Source of the DNA: Sulfitobacter sp. HI0040
GTDB lineage: Bacteria; Pseudomonadota; Alphaproteobacteria; Rhodobacterales; Rhodobacteraceae
Direction: 5' to 3'
DNA length: 36,797 bases
Assembly: GCF_001634885.1 (NCBI RefSeq)
Contig: NZ_LWEX01000457.1
Span: 1 to 36,797, forward strand
Positions 1 to 7,341 of this stretch are shown here, piece after piece. A model generated the notes under the pieces. The model worked only from the letters and a program-made list of their open reading frames with translations, ran no database searches and was not told where the DNA came from. The first letter of the stretch is position 1; the number at the start of each line of letters is the position of its first letter. The translations under genes were made by a program, and so were the position numbers.

Positions 1-305
1 CAGATGCCCATCATCGACGCGTCGTGAAAATATCCGAAGGCCTTGATGTGACGGGCGCGCGCCGTCAGGTCCGTGGGGATGTCGGCGCGCGCGGGATTGG
101 CCTTGCCGTCCCGCAGCGCATCCATCATCGCCTGATAGGGACGCATGGCGTTGGCGATGTTTTGGGGCGTATCCGGGCGGGAAAACCGGGGGACAGGCAG
201 GCGGCTGGGTGGCGCGCCCGCCGGCAGGCCCGCCACCCGGCGCAGCCGTTCGAGGGGGTAGGGCCCGAGATCAACGGGGCGTCGCCTGTCGGAAAAGAAC
301 TTCAT
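1..305 (-). CDS. N-terminal part of a putative aerobic reductive-dehalogenase-like Fe-S protein (runs off left edge)
   Basis: Reading leftward from an ATG at 303-305, the frame stays open to the window edge and gives about 101 residues beginning MKFFSDRRRPVDLGPYPLERL. Codon third positions are strongly G/C. Later parts read NAMRPYQAMMDALRDG and ARARHIKAFGYFHDASMMGI. From memory these match the N-terminal region of the long reductive-dehalogenase-like (corrinoid/Fe-S) proteins found in marine Rhodobacterales. The diagnostic Fe-S cysteines and cobalamin domain would lie outside the window, so the family call is tentative. The ribosome site is weak (AGGG directly before the ATG). The gene is divergent from the ABC importer, with about 110 bp between them for both promoters. 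Confidence 0.5.
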   Translation of the reverse strand, partial: MKFFSDRRRPVDLGPYPLERLRRVAGLPAGAPPSRLPVPRFSRPDTPQNIANAMRPYQAMMDALRDGKANPARADIPTDLTARARHIKAFGYFHDASMMGI

Positions 306-363
306 CCCTGTGAGGTGCCACAGGCCAGCGGCTAATGCCAGCGTCCCCGTGTCTGACCGCCGC

Positions 364-393
364 TTGACAGCTTCGGGCACCCGGTCACATGAT
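364..393 (+). promoter_or_regulatory. Candidate sigma-70 promoter of the ABC importer operon
   Basis: A perfect -35 hexamer TTGACA (364-369) is followed after 18 bp by CATGAT (388-393, four of six matches to TATAAT). Transcription would start near 400, about 18 bp before the binding-protein ATG, with the TAGGAGGAG ribosome site in between. The assignment rests on sequence alone. Confidence 0.4.
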
Positions 394-417
394 CCGGACC
401 ATAGGAGGAGTTTCAAC

Positions 418-1437
418 ATGACAGTGTTCAATCGTCGCCAGACCCTGCTGACAATGGGGGCTGCAACGGCTGTGGGTCTTGCCGCACCGGCGCTGGCCCA
501 GCCGCGCAAGATCACGGTGGGCGCGCTGCGTTTCACCAGCCACGCGGGCAGCTTCGTCGCGGTGGAGCGCGGCTATTTCAAAGAGGCCGGGCTGGATGTG
601 GAACTGCGGTTCTTCGACGCCGCGCAGCCCATGGCGGTGGCCATCGCCAGCGGCGATGTCGACTACGCCATCACCGCGATTTCCGGCGGGCTCGTCTCGT
701 TGGCGCAGAAGGGAGCGATCAAGGTGATCGGCGGCGCATTGCAGGAAGAAGTCGGCATCGACGGGCAGAAGTTTCTTGTGTCCGATGCGGCCTATCAGGC
801 CGGGATCACGGCGCCCGGGCTGCTCGACGGGAAGAGCTTCGGTGTCACGCAGACGGGGTCCTCTTTCCACTACATGGGTTCCAAGATGGCCGAGGCGGAA
901 GGCATCAGCCTGACCTACAAGCCGCTGCAGAAGGTCGGTGCCATCATCGGCGCCCTGAAATCCGCGCAGATCGACGCATGGTCCATCGTGCCCCATATCG
1001 CAAAGCCGCTGGCGGAATCAGGTGCCGTTCATATCATCGGCGACGTGGCGACCTATCTGCCGGACTATCAGGTTACGACCGTCTTCACCTCTACCAAGAA
1101 TGCCGAGAGTGAACAGCAGATGACGCAGGACTTCATCGGGGCCTATTCGAAGGGTGTGGCCGATTACAACGATGCGATGATCACAAAGTCGGGCGGCGAA
1201 GACGGTGTCATGGCCATGGTCGATCTGATCCATCAATACGTCTATACCGACAGGCCCAGGGAGAAGGCGGCGCCGTCGATCATCAACGGTACCATGCGGC
1301 TGAACGAAGGGGCCGCGATGAACGTCGCCTCTATCGCGGATCAGCTGAGCTGGTTCCAGTCCGAAGGGCTGGTGGATGCGGACATCACGCTCGAGACCCT
1401 GATCGATACCTCATACGTCAAGACGCTGGGCGTTTGA
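418..1437 (+). CDS. ABC transporter periplasmic substrate-binding protein (SsuA/TauA/NMT1 type), Tat-exported
   Basis: This 339-residue protein is the solute receptor of the importer encoded by this gene and the next two. The start is the ATG at 418 behind a strong TAGGAGGAG site; the frame is open further upstream but that part looks non-coding. The N-terminus has a twin-arginine motif (NRRQTLL, Arg6-Arg7), a hydrophobic stretch and an APALA cleavage site near residue 27, so export folded through Tat is likely. The mature part starts KITVGALRF and contains FVAVERGYFKEAGLDVEL and AIASGDVDYA, typical of the NMT1/SsuA/TauA superfamily. Members bind sulfonates, pyrimidine precursors, phthalates, nitrate-like ions and others. 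The ligand cannot be read from sequence, and no sulfonatase or taurine gene is adjacent. Confidence 0.88.
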   Translation: MTVFNRRQTLLTMGAATAVGLAAPALAQPRKITVGALRFTSHAGSFVAVERGYFKEAGLDVELRFFDAAQPMAVAIASGDVDYAITAISGGLVSLAQKGAIKVIGGALQEEVGIDGQKFLVSDAAYQAGITAPGLLDGKSFGVTQTGSSFHYMGSKMAEAEGISLTYKPLQKVGAIIGALKSAQIDAWSIVPHIAKPLAESGAVHIIGDVATYLPDYQVTTVFTSTKNAESEQQMTQDFIGAYSKGVADYNDAMITKSGGEDGVMAMVDLIHQYVYTDRPREKAAPSIINGTMRLNEGAAMNVASIADQLSWFQSEGLVDADITLETLIDTSYVKTLGV

Positions 1438-1455
1438 CCTACGCCTGCCGGTTTT

Positions 1456-1480
1456 GGGGCGGGTGGTTGCAGTCCGCCCC
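1456..1480 (+). other. Intercistronic stem-loop between binding-protein and ATPase genes
   Basis: GGGGCGG (1456-1462) is exactly complementary to CCGCCCC (1474-1480), giving a 7-bp stem with an 11-nt loop in the 63-bp gap. There is no T-tract, so it is not a classical terminator. Such stems often follow binding-protein genes and keep their mRNA more abundant than the membrane components. That role is inferred here. Confidence 0.4.
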
Positions 1481-1500
1481 CCGGTATCGGAAAGAGCGGT

Positions 1501-2268
1501 ATGGACCTGCGCCTCGATCATGTGAGCCATCTCTATGGCGATACCGAAGTTCTGCGTGATATCACGCTGGATATTCCGTCGGGGCGGATCGTCTGTATCG
1601 TGGGGCCATCGGGCTGTGGCAAATCAACCTTGTTACGCATACTGGGCGGGCTTGAACGCCCCAGCGCGGGGCGGGTGCTGCAGGTGGGGTCGCCGCCGCC
1701 GGATTGTCTCAACGCGCTGACATATGTCTTTCAGGATTTCGCGCTGTTGCCCTGGCGCAGCGTCGCCCAAAATGTCTCCCTCGTGCTGGAGGATCACCGG
1801 CTGGGGCGCGACCGGAGGGAAGACATCGTGACCGACGTATTGGCGCGCACCAAACTGTCGGATTTCGCGCATGCCCTGCCAAAGCAGCTTTCGGGCGGGA
1901 TGAAACAGCGCGTCGCGATTGCGCGGGCGCTGGCGGTCAATCCGGCGGTGATGCTGATGGACGAGCCGCTGAGCGCGCTCGACAGTCAGACCCGCGAATT
2001 GCTGATGGACGATCTGATCACGCTCTGGACCCGGGAGCCTTTCACGGCTGTCTACGTCACCCATAATTTGTCAGAGGCGGTACGGCTGGGCCACCGCATC
2101 GTCGTTCTGTCCCGTAGGCCGGGACAGATCAGGGAGATCGTCGAACTGGACCGCCCGCTGGCCGAGAGGCAGCCGGGGGATGCGGATCTGGAGGCAACAC
2201 AGGGGCATCTGTGGTCTCTCATGCGGAATGAGGCCGCGGCAGCGGACGCGGAGCTGATGGATGTCTGA
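1501..2268 (+). CDS. ABC transporter ATP-binding protein (SsuB/TauB type)
   Basis: This 255-residue cytoplasmic ATPase energises the importer. All nucleotide-binding motifs are intact: Walker A GPSGCGKST (from residue 35), Q-loop VFQDFALLPW (Gln78), signature LSGGMKQR (130-137), Walker B VMLMDEPLSALD (Asp154-Glu155) and switch His188 in VTHN. The length and the VFQDFALLPWRSV and RRPGQI segments fit the nitrate/sulfonate/taurine (NitT/TauT) branch. The ribosome site (GGAAAGA) is modest. The last 8 bp overlap the permease start, so the two are probably translated in a coupled way. Substrate is not predictable from the ATPase. Confidence 0.92.
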   Translation: MDLRLDHVSHLYGDTEVLRDITLDIPSGRIVCIVGPSGCGKSTLLRILGGLERPSAGRVLQVGSPPPDCLNALTYVFQDFALLPWRSVAQNVSLVLEDHRLGRDRREDIVTDVLARTKLSDFAHALPKQLSGGMKQRVAIARALAVNPAVMLMDEPLSALDSQTRELLMDDLITLWTREPFTAVYVTHNLSEAVRLGHRIVVLSRRPGQIREIVELDRPLAERQPGDADLEATQGHLWSLMRNEAAAADAELMDV

Positions 2269-3055
2269 AAGCGCGCGCGAGGTTCCCTTTCGCGGGGGCG
2301 GTTTCGTATCCCGGCCCCGGCGCTGGATCGGCCTTGCGGTATTCGTCCTGTTGCTGGCGCTGGCGGAATGGGGCACGCGCACGGGTGCGATTTCGGCGCT
2401 GACCCTGCCCCGGCCGAGCGATGTGGCGCTGACCTTCGTGGAGCTTTACGACTCCGGCATGCTGTTTGCCCATCTGGTGCCCTCGCTCACCCGGCTGGCG
2501 GTGGGGGCCAGCATCGGGGTGGTGCTCGGCGTTTCCATCGGGGTTGCCATCGGGCTATTCAGCCATGTGCGGGCAGGGCTGACCCCGCTTGTCGCGGCCC
2601 TGTTTCCGATCCCCAAGATCGCCTTGCTGCCGCTCTTCGTCATCTGGTTCGGCATTGATGAGGCCAGCAAATACGCGTTGATCGCATTCGGAACTTTCAC
2701 ACCCACGGTGGTGGCGACCTATGCCGCCGTCGATAACGTGGACCGCACGCTGATCCGCATGGGTCAGAGCTTTGGCCTGCGGTGGAGTTCGATCGTGCGC
2801 AAGATCGTCCTGCCCGGGGCCATGCCCGGTATCCTATCGGGCCTGCGGATCAGCCTTGCCATCGCCATCATCCTGCTGGTCGCGGCGGAGATGTTGGGCG
2901 CGCAACACGGGATCGGAGCCTATATCCTTGAAGCGGGCAGCCTTTATGATCTGGAAAGGTTGTTCGCCGGGGTGGTCATCCTATCCGTTCTCGGGGTTCT
3001 GGTGAGCGCCGCGGTTGCGGCGGTCGAACGCAGGGTGTTGCGCTGGCGGGTCTGA
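2261..3055 (+). CDS. ABC transporter permease (SsuC/TauC type)
   Basis: This 264-residue inner-membrane protein of the binding-protein-dependent permease family should form a homodimeric channel with the ATPase. It starts at the ATG at 2261, inside the last codons of the ATPase gene. After a short charged N-terminus there are about six hydrophobic segments (for example IGLAVFVLLLALAEW and ISLAIAIILLVAAEML). The cytoplasmic coupling region is visible around residues 160-195 (SFGLRWSSIVRKIVLPGAMPG). The stop codon is followed within 5 bp by a copy of the dispersed hairpin element, which may end the operon transcript. Confidence 0.9.
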   Translation: MSESAREVPFRGGGFVSRPRRWIGLAVFVLLLALAEWGTRTGAISALTLPRPSDVALTFVELYDSGMLFAHLVPSLTRLAVGASIGVVLGVSIGVAIGLFSHVRAGLTPLVAALFPIPKIALLPLFVIWFGIDEASKYALIAFGTFTPTVVATYAAVDNVDRTLIRMGQSFGLRWSSIVRKIVLPGAMPGILSGLRISLAIAIILLVAAEMLGAQHGIGAYILEAGSLYDLERLFAGVVILSVLGVLVSAAVAAVERRVLRWRV

Positions 3056-3059
3056 TGGA

Positions 3060-3098
3060 CCGGGGGCCAGCCCCCGGACCCCCGGAGTATTGCCGAAA
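3060..3098 (+). repeat. Dispersed hairpin repeat, copy A
   Basis: CCGGGGGC (3060-3067) pairs with GCCCCCGG (3070-3077) around a 2-nt loop and is followed by ACCCCCGGAGTATTGCCGAAAG. The hairpin plus CCCCCGGAGTATT tail matches copies at 19724-19780, 27658-27703 and 33414-33455. It lies 5 bp after the permease stop in the same orientation, so it could work as a terminator or mRNA 3-prime stabiliser. It has no open reading frame. Confidence 0.6.
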
Positions 3099-3214
3099 GG
3101 GTGAAGGCCAGGTGCATCCCGAATTTGGGTTGCGACCCGCCGACGCATGGGCGGGTGGCGTGGAACCGGCGCATCGCGCACCGGGTTATGCCTGCGTATC
3201 TACGGAGGCATCGA

Positions 3215-3430
3215 ATGGCGAAATACAGCGAAGGCGACCGGGTCGAGTGGGACTGGGGGAAGGGGACCGGAAGCGGTAAGGTCCAGAAGACCTACACCCA
3301 GAAGATCACCCGAAAGATCAAGGGGAGCGAGATCACGCGGGACGGTTCCGACGAAGATCCTGCGCTTTATATCGAACAGGAAGACGGGGACGGGGTGCTG
3401 AAGCTGTCTTCCGAAGTGCGCAAGGCCTGA
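3215..3430 (+). CDS. DUF2945 / hypervirulence-associated TUDOR-domain small protein
   Basis: This 71-residue, highly charged protein starts at an ATG preceded by GGAGG (3204-3208). It begins MAKYSEGDRVEWDWGKG, and the pattern GDRVEWDWGKGTGSGKV then KITRKIKGSEITRDGSDEDPALYIEQEDG is characteristic of DUF2945, a small SH3/Tudor-like barrel fold. No enzymatic function is established for the family. The gene ends 4 bp before the topoisomerase IB start, so the two are probably cotranscribed, which hints at a role with DNA. That link is inference. Confidence 0.85.
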   Translation: MAKYSEGDRVEWDWGKGTGSGKVQKTYTQKITRKIKGSEITRDGSDEDPALYIEQEDGDGVLKLSSEVRKA

Positions 3431-3434
3431 CACC

Positions 3435-4400
3435 GTGGTGCCGGCGGACCTCGTTTACTACACGGACGCACAGCCGGGGATCACCCGGCTGCGCCGGGGG
3501 CGGGGTTTCACCTATCGGGCACCCGACGGCACCACCATCGCGCGGGGCCCGGAGCGGGAACGGCTGGAGGCGCTGGCCGTCCCGCCGGCTTATGAAGACG
3601 TGTGGATGTGCCCGCTGCCCAACGGCCATTTGCAGGCGACCGGGATCGATGCCCGGCAGCGCAAGCAATATCGCTATCACGTGGAGTGGTCCGCGCATCA
3701 GTCGGAGACGAAATTCGCCTCTCTGGCAGAGTTCGGTCACCTCTTGCCGCGTTTGCGGCGGCGTGTGCTGAAGGATCTGGAGGAAGAGGCGGGGGATCGT
3801 ATCTTCGCGCTTGCCAGTGCCGTGGCGCTGATCGACAGGACATCCATCCGGGTCGGCAATCCCGACTATACCGAGGCCAACGGCACCTATGGCGCACTTA
3901 CCCTGCGGCGCAAACATGTGAAGCTGGAGAGCGATACGATCCAGCTGCGCTACACCGCCAAGGGCGGCAAGAAGGTGCGCCGGCAAATGAAGGACCGGAC
4001 GCTTGCACGGGTGTTGGAGAAAACCGCCGACCTTCCCGGGGCAGAGCTTCTTACATGGGTCGATGACGGGGGGGAGGTTCGTTCGCTCAATTCAGGGGCT
4101 CTGAACGGCTATATCGCGGAGGCCGCGGGGCAGGAGGGGGTGACTGCCAAGACCTTCCGCACCTGGGCAGGGACGCTTGCCGCCTTCGAGATCGCGGAAA
4201 AGGGGGCCGCGACGATCAAGGCGATGGCCGAAGCGGCGGCGGAACGGTTGTCGAATACGCCGACTGTTGCACGCAACAGCTATATCCACCCGTCTGTCAT
4301 TGAACTGGCGGGGCAGGACCCGCTGACGCTTGAGCCGGAGGGCATGACGGGCCTTTTCGCCGCGGAACGGCGCATGCTGACCTATCTGGAGCAGTGCTGA
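3435..4400 (+). CDS. DNA topoisomerase IB (poxvirus/eukaryote-like)
   Basis: This 321-residue type IB topoisomerase relaxes supercoils through a 3-prime phosphotyrosyl intermediate. The nucleophile is Tyr283 in ARNSYIHP. Other active-site candidates are Arg139 (TSIRVGN), the Lys of KGGKK (177-180) and Arg242 (TFRTWAGT). Position 274, nine residues before the Tyr, is Asn, where the vaccinia enzyme has His; Asn is usual in bacterial members as I recall. The start is a GTG at 3435, 4 bp after the DUF2945 stop; no upstream start is possible without overlap. These enzymes are non-essential and patchily distributed in bacteria. Confidence 0.92.
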   Translation: MVPADLVYYTDAQPGITRLRRGRGFTYRAPDGTTIARGPERERLEALAVPPAYEDVWMCPLPNGHLQATGIDARQRKQYRYHVEWSAHQSETKFASLAEFGHLLPRLRRRVLKDLEEEAGDRIFALASAVALIDRTSIRVGNPDYTEANGTYGALTLRRKHVKLESDTIQLRYTAKGGKKVRRQMKDRTLARVLEKTADLPGAELLTWVDDGGEVRSLNSGALNGYIAEAAGQEGVTAKTFRTWAGTLAAFEIAEKGAATIKAMAEAAAERLSNTPTVARNSYIHPSVIELAGQDPLTLEPEGMTGLFAAERRMLTYLEQC

Positions 4401-4410
4401 TCAGGTTCCG

Positions 4411-4429
4411 GCCACCGACGGGTGGTGGC
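4411..4429. terminator. Stem-loop between convergent topoisomerase IB and cupredoxin genes
   Basis: GCCACC (4411-4416) pairs with GGTGGC (4424-4429) around 7 nt, 11 bp after the topoisomerase stop and 30 bp before the end of the leftward cupredoxin gene. No clear T-run follows on either side, so it is only a candidate bidirectional terminator. Confidence 0.4.
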
Positions 4430-4459
4430 TAAGGAGTTACTTATCTCGGATCTTTCAGT

Positions 4460-4807
4460 TCAATTCACCACGGCGGTCAGGACGATTTCGCCTTCCATAT
4501 AGGTCGCGTCATGGGCTTCGCCTTCGAAGCGGGCGGGGGTTGTTTCGTCCAGCAGCAGGGTAAAGCTGCCATCAACGGGAATCTTGTCGCTCGACCATTC
4601 CTTAGTCGGCGCACCCACCACATGCTCTGAAAAGGACGCGTTGTAAAAGACGATCGAGTCGCCGGTCTTTGCGTAGACCGTGGGCGGGAAATAGGCGCCA
4701 TTGAGAATCTGGACTTCGTGCACTTCGGCCAGGGCGCCGCTTGCTCCTGTCAGGAAGGCCGCACTTGCCAATGCGAAGCGGATATTGCGCATGTTATGAG
4801 ACATCAT
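4460..4807 (-). CDS. Secreted cupredoxin-fold protein lacking the copper-ligand cysteine
   Basis: This 115-residue protein has a Sec signal peptide (RFALASAAFLTGASGALA, cut near residue 27). The double ATG (4807/4804) follows GAGGAG at good spacing. The body follows the plastocyanin/pseudoazurin pattern, with YFPPTVYAKTGDSIVFYNASFSEHVV giving ligand His62. The C-terminal ligand loop reads FEGEAHDATYMEGEIV, where His99 and Met104 keep the usual His-x4-Met spacing. The residue three before His99 is Gly96, and there is no Cys anywhere in the protein. A normal type-1 blue copper centre is therefore impossible. It may bind copper weakly as a periplasmic chaperone, or bind none. It stands alone, convergent to the topoisomerase gene. 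Confidence 0.72.
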   Translation of the reverse strand: MMSHNMRNIRFALASAAFLTGASGALAEVHEVQILNGAYFPPTVYAKTGDSIVFYNASFSEHVVGAPTKEWSSDKIPVDGSFTLLLDETTPARFEGEAHDATYMEGEIVLTAVVN

Positions 4808-4909
4808 GGTGCTCCTCGCGAAACGGCCCCACCCGGTATCGGACACATTTTCGTATAACCTGAATCGGGCAAAAATGAGGCGGGTAGCCTTGTTTCGCGG
4901 GCCGGATGC

Positions 4910-5830
4910 TCAGACAGCAGTGTCATCCTGCTGGGCGACTTCGCTGTGCAGCCAGTCCAGAAACGAGGTGAGCGCCCCTGACTTTTCGCGCTCCTGCGGC
5001 CAGACAAGATAATAGCTGCCGATGCTCTGGGTGGTATGCCGCGACGCGAGCACCAGCTGCCCCTCCGCCAGATAGGGCCGGGCGAAGAACGTCGGCAGCA
5101 ATGCCACGCCGAGGCCATGGATCGCGGCCTGCGCCATGGTCGAGAACTGGTCAAACATCATGCCGGTTTGCGGCGTTTCATCGATCCCATGGGCCGACAG
5201 CCAACGGGCCCAGCCGCGCGGGCGCGTTTCCAGATGCAGCAGCGGATGGGCAAGCATGTCTTCCGCCGAATCGATCGGTTCGGCGATCAGGCCGGGGGCG
5301 CAGACGGGAACCACGGTTTCGGGCATCAGCGGCAGGTAATCGACGCCCGGCCAATCCTCGAACCCGAAATGGATGGCAGCGTCGAACCGGCTGCCCTGGA
5401 AAGAGAAGGGCTGCAACCGGGTCGAAAGGTTCACCGTCACTTCGGGATGGCTTTGCCCGAAATCCTTGAGGCGGGGGGCCAGCCAATGCATGCCGAAGGC
5501 GGGCAGGATCGCGAGGTTCAGTGTGCCGCCAAGCGGGTTGGCCCGCACCGATAGCGATGCCTGTGCGAGCTGGGCGAGGATATCGCGGACCCGCAGCACG
5601 TATTGCTGCCCCGCCGGCGTCAGGACCAGTTGCCGACCCTGCCGGTCCAGCAGGCGGACGTCCAACTGGCTTTCGAGCGTCTTGAGCTGGCGGCTGATCG
5701 CGCTTTGGGTCAGGGCCAGTTCGCTTGCCGCCCTTGTGGCTGATCCCAGGCGCGCGACAGCTTCGAAAGCCAGCAGCGCCGAGATCGAGGGCAGAAACCT
5801 GCGCGGGGCCAACATATGACTTTTACTCAT
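4910..5830 (-). CDS. LysR-family transcriptional regulator, probable regulator of gcdH
   Basis: This 306-residue protein has an N-terminal winged helix-turn-helix (about residues 16-75; SATRAASELALTQSAISRQLKTLE) and a LysR effector domain from about residue 95. The chosen start MSKSHMLAPRRFLPS (5830) leaves an 83-bp divergent spacer to gcdH; upstream in-frame starts at 5848 and 5929 would eat into it. LysR regulators of this GcvA-like branch next to glutaryl-CoA dehydrogenase are common in proteobacteria and usually control it in response to a lysine/tryptophan catabolic intermediate. A 14-bp dyad in the spacer is a plausible operator. The effector is unknown. Confidence 0.88.
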   Translation of the reverse strand: MSKSHMLAPRRFLPSISALLAFEAVARLGSATRAASELALTQSAISRQLKTLESQLDVRLLDRQGRQLVLTPAGQQYVLRVRDILAQLAQASLSVRANPLGGTLNLAILPAFGMHWLAPRLKDFGQSHPEVTVNLSTRLQPFSFQGSRFDAAIHFGFEDWPGVDYLPLMPETVVPVCAPGLIAEPIDSAEDMLAHPLLHLETRPRGWARWLSAHGIDETPQTGMMFDQFSTMAQAAIHGLGVALLPTFFARPYLAEGQLVLASRHTTQSIGSYYLVWPQEREKSGALTSFLDWLHSEVAQQDDTAV

Positions 5831-5848
5831 AGGTTCAGAATAAAGCAT

Positions 5849-5862
5849 CGATAGAGTTATCG
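5849..5862. promoter_or_regulatory. Dyad in the LysR-gcdH divergent spacer, candidate operator
   Basis: CGATA (5849-5853) and TATCG (5858-5862) form a perfect inverted repeat around GAGT, midway between the LysR start (5830) and the gcdH start (5914). The position fits a LysR recognition site for autorepression and gcdH activation. I did not find a clean T-N11-A frame, so the assignment is positional. Confidence 0.4.
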
Positions 5863-5913
5863 GCCCGGATTTGCAATACTGGTCCCTGAACGCAGCCTTT
5901 GAAAGGAAATGCC

Positions 5914-7137
5914 ATGAATGCCGAAGCACCCATCCTGAAAGCCAAGGATGCCCCCGATCTGGGTAATTTCGACTGGGCGGATCCGTTCCGCCTGTCCGAC
6001 CAGCTCAGCGAAGATGAGCGGATGATCCAGGAAAGCGCCCGTGCCTATGCGCAGGAAAAGCTGCAACCGCGGGTTATCGAAGCCTTTGCCAATGAGCAGA
6101 CAGACCCGGAAATCTTCCGTGAAATGGGCGAAATGGGGCTTCTTGGCGTCACGGTTCCGGAAGAATACGGCGGGCTGGGCGGCAGCTATGTGTCCTACGG
6201 TCTGGTGGCGCGCGAGGTCGAGCGCGTGGATTCTGGCTATCGCTCCATGATGTCCGTGCAGTCGAGCCTCGTGATGTATCCGATCTATGCCTATGGGTCG
6301 GAAGCGCAGCGCAAGAAATATCTGCCGAAACTTTCCAGCGGGGAATGGATCGGATGTTTCGGGCTGACCGAGCCGGACGCGGGCAGTGACCCTGCAGGCA
6401 TGAAGACCCGCGCCGTCAAGACGGACACGGGTTATCGCATCAGCGGCTCCAAGATGTGGATCAGCAACGCGCCCATTGCCGATGTCTTCGTCGTCTGGGC
6501 GAAGTCCGAAGAACACGGCGGCAAGATCCGCGGCTTCGTGCTGGAAAAGGGCATGAAGGGGCTGAGCGCGCCGAAGATCGGCAACAAGCTGTCGCTGCGC
6601 GCCTCCATCACCGGCGAAATCGTGATGGACAACGTGGAGGTGGGCGAAGATGCGCTGCTTCCCAATGTGCAGGGGCTGAAGGGGCCGTTTGGCTGTCTGA
6701 ACCGGGCGCGCTACGGTATCAGCTGGGGCGCGATGGGGGCAGCCGAATTCTGTTGGCACGCTGCCCGTCAGTACGGGCTGGACCGCAAGCAGTTCGACAA
6801 GCCGCTCGCCCAGACGCAGCTTTTCCAGAAGAAGCTGGCGGATATGCAGACCGAGATCGCATTGGGTTTGCAGGCGTCGCTTCAGGTCGGGCGGCTCATG
6901 GATGCGGCGAATGCCGCGCCCGAGATGATCTCCATCGTCAAGCGCAACAACTGCGGCAAGGCGCTGGATATCGCCCGGATGAGCCGGGACATGCATGGCG
7001 GCAACGGTATCTCCGGCGAGTTTCAGGTGATCCGCCACATGATGAACCTCGAGACGGTGAACACCTACGAAGGCACCCACGATGTCCATGCGCTGATCCT
7101 CGGACGGGCGCAGACTGGGCTGCAAGCGTTCTACTGA
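5914..7137 (+). CDS. gcdH: Glutaryl-CoA dehydrogenase
   Basis: This 407-residue FAD enzyme of the acyl-CoA dehydrogenase family oxidises and decarboxylates glutaryl-CoA to crotonyl-CoA in lysine, tryptophan and glutarate breakdown. The start is the ATG at 5914 behind GAAAGGA; a TTG five codons upstream is less likely. It has the family blocks [20 protein letters not shown] and [15 protein letters not shown]. Near the C-terminus [17 protein letters not shown] places the catalytic base in YEGT at about Glu386, the position expected of GcdH. Length and the opening [20 protein letters not shown] fit GcdH rather than other acyl-CoA dehydrogenases. It is divergent from the LysR gene. Confidence 0.95.
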   Translation: MNAEAPILKAKDAPDLGNFDWADPFRLSDQLSEDERMIQESARAYAQEKLQPRVIEAFANEQTDPEIFREMGEMGLLGVTVPEEYGGLGGSYVSYGLVAREVERVDSGYRSMMSVQSSLVMYPIYAYGSEAQRKKYLPKLSSGEWIGCFGLTEPDAGSDPAGMKTRAVKTDTGYRISGSKMWISNAPIADVFVVWAKSEEHGGKIRGFVLEKGMKGLSAPKIGNKLSLRASITGEIVMDNVEVGEDALLPNVQGLKGPFGCLNRARYGISWGAMGAAEFCWHAARQYGLDRKQFDKPLAQTQLFQKKLADMQTEIALGLQASLQVGRLMDAANAAPEMISIVKRNNCGKALDIARMSRDMHGGNGISGEFQVIRHMMNLETVNTYEGTHDVHALILGRAQTGLQAFY

Positions 7138-7206
7138 TCTGCAAAATTGACTCAGACTGGTAAAGAGGGTGGAGCGGTAAGGCCGGTCCGCCCACTTGGG
7201 CAAGTC

Positions 7207-7341
7207 ATGCCAAGCCTGAAAACCGCCATCGCTACCCTTTTCGAATCGGAGCGGATCGTGCTGGATGCCGTCGAAGGCGGATCGATCGATTTCGCCGGTT
7301 TCCAGGCCGTCTGGGCCGCATTCGAAAGGTCACGAACATGA
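7207..7341 (+). CDS. Possible 44-residue ORF coupled to the FAH-family gene
   Basis: An ATG at 7207 opens a 44-residue frame (MPSLKTAIATLFESERIVLD...) ending in a TGA that overlaps the next gene's ATG as ATGA (7338-7341). Third positions are mostly G/C and the peptide could form amphipathic helices. The arrangement suggests translational coupling, as a genuine small protein or as a leader. The ribosome site is poor (GGGCAAG) and I recognise no family, so it may be chance. Confidence 0.33.
   Translation: MPSLKTAIATLFESERIVLDAVEGGSIDFAGFQAVWAAFERSRT

Noticed and set aside
5857..7203. A 448-codon minus-strand frame opposite gcdH
   Set aside because: gcdH on the plus strand has all family motifs; the antisense translation is His/Arg-rich with no recognisable domain.
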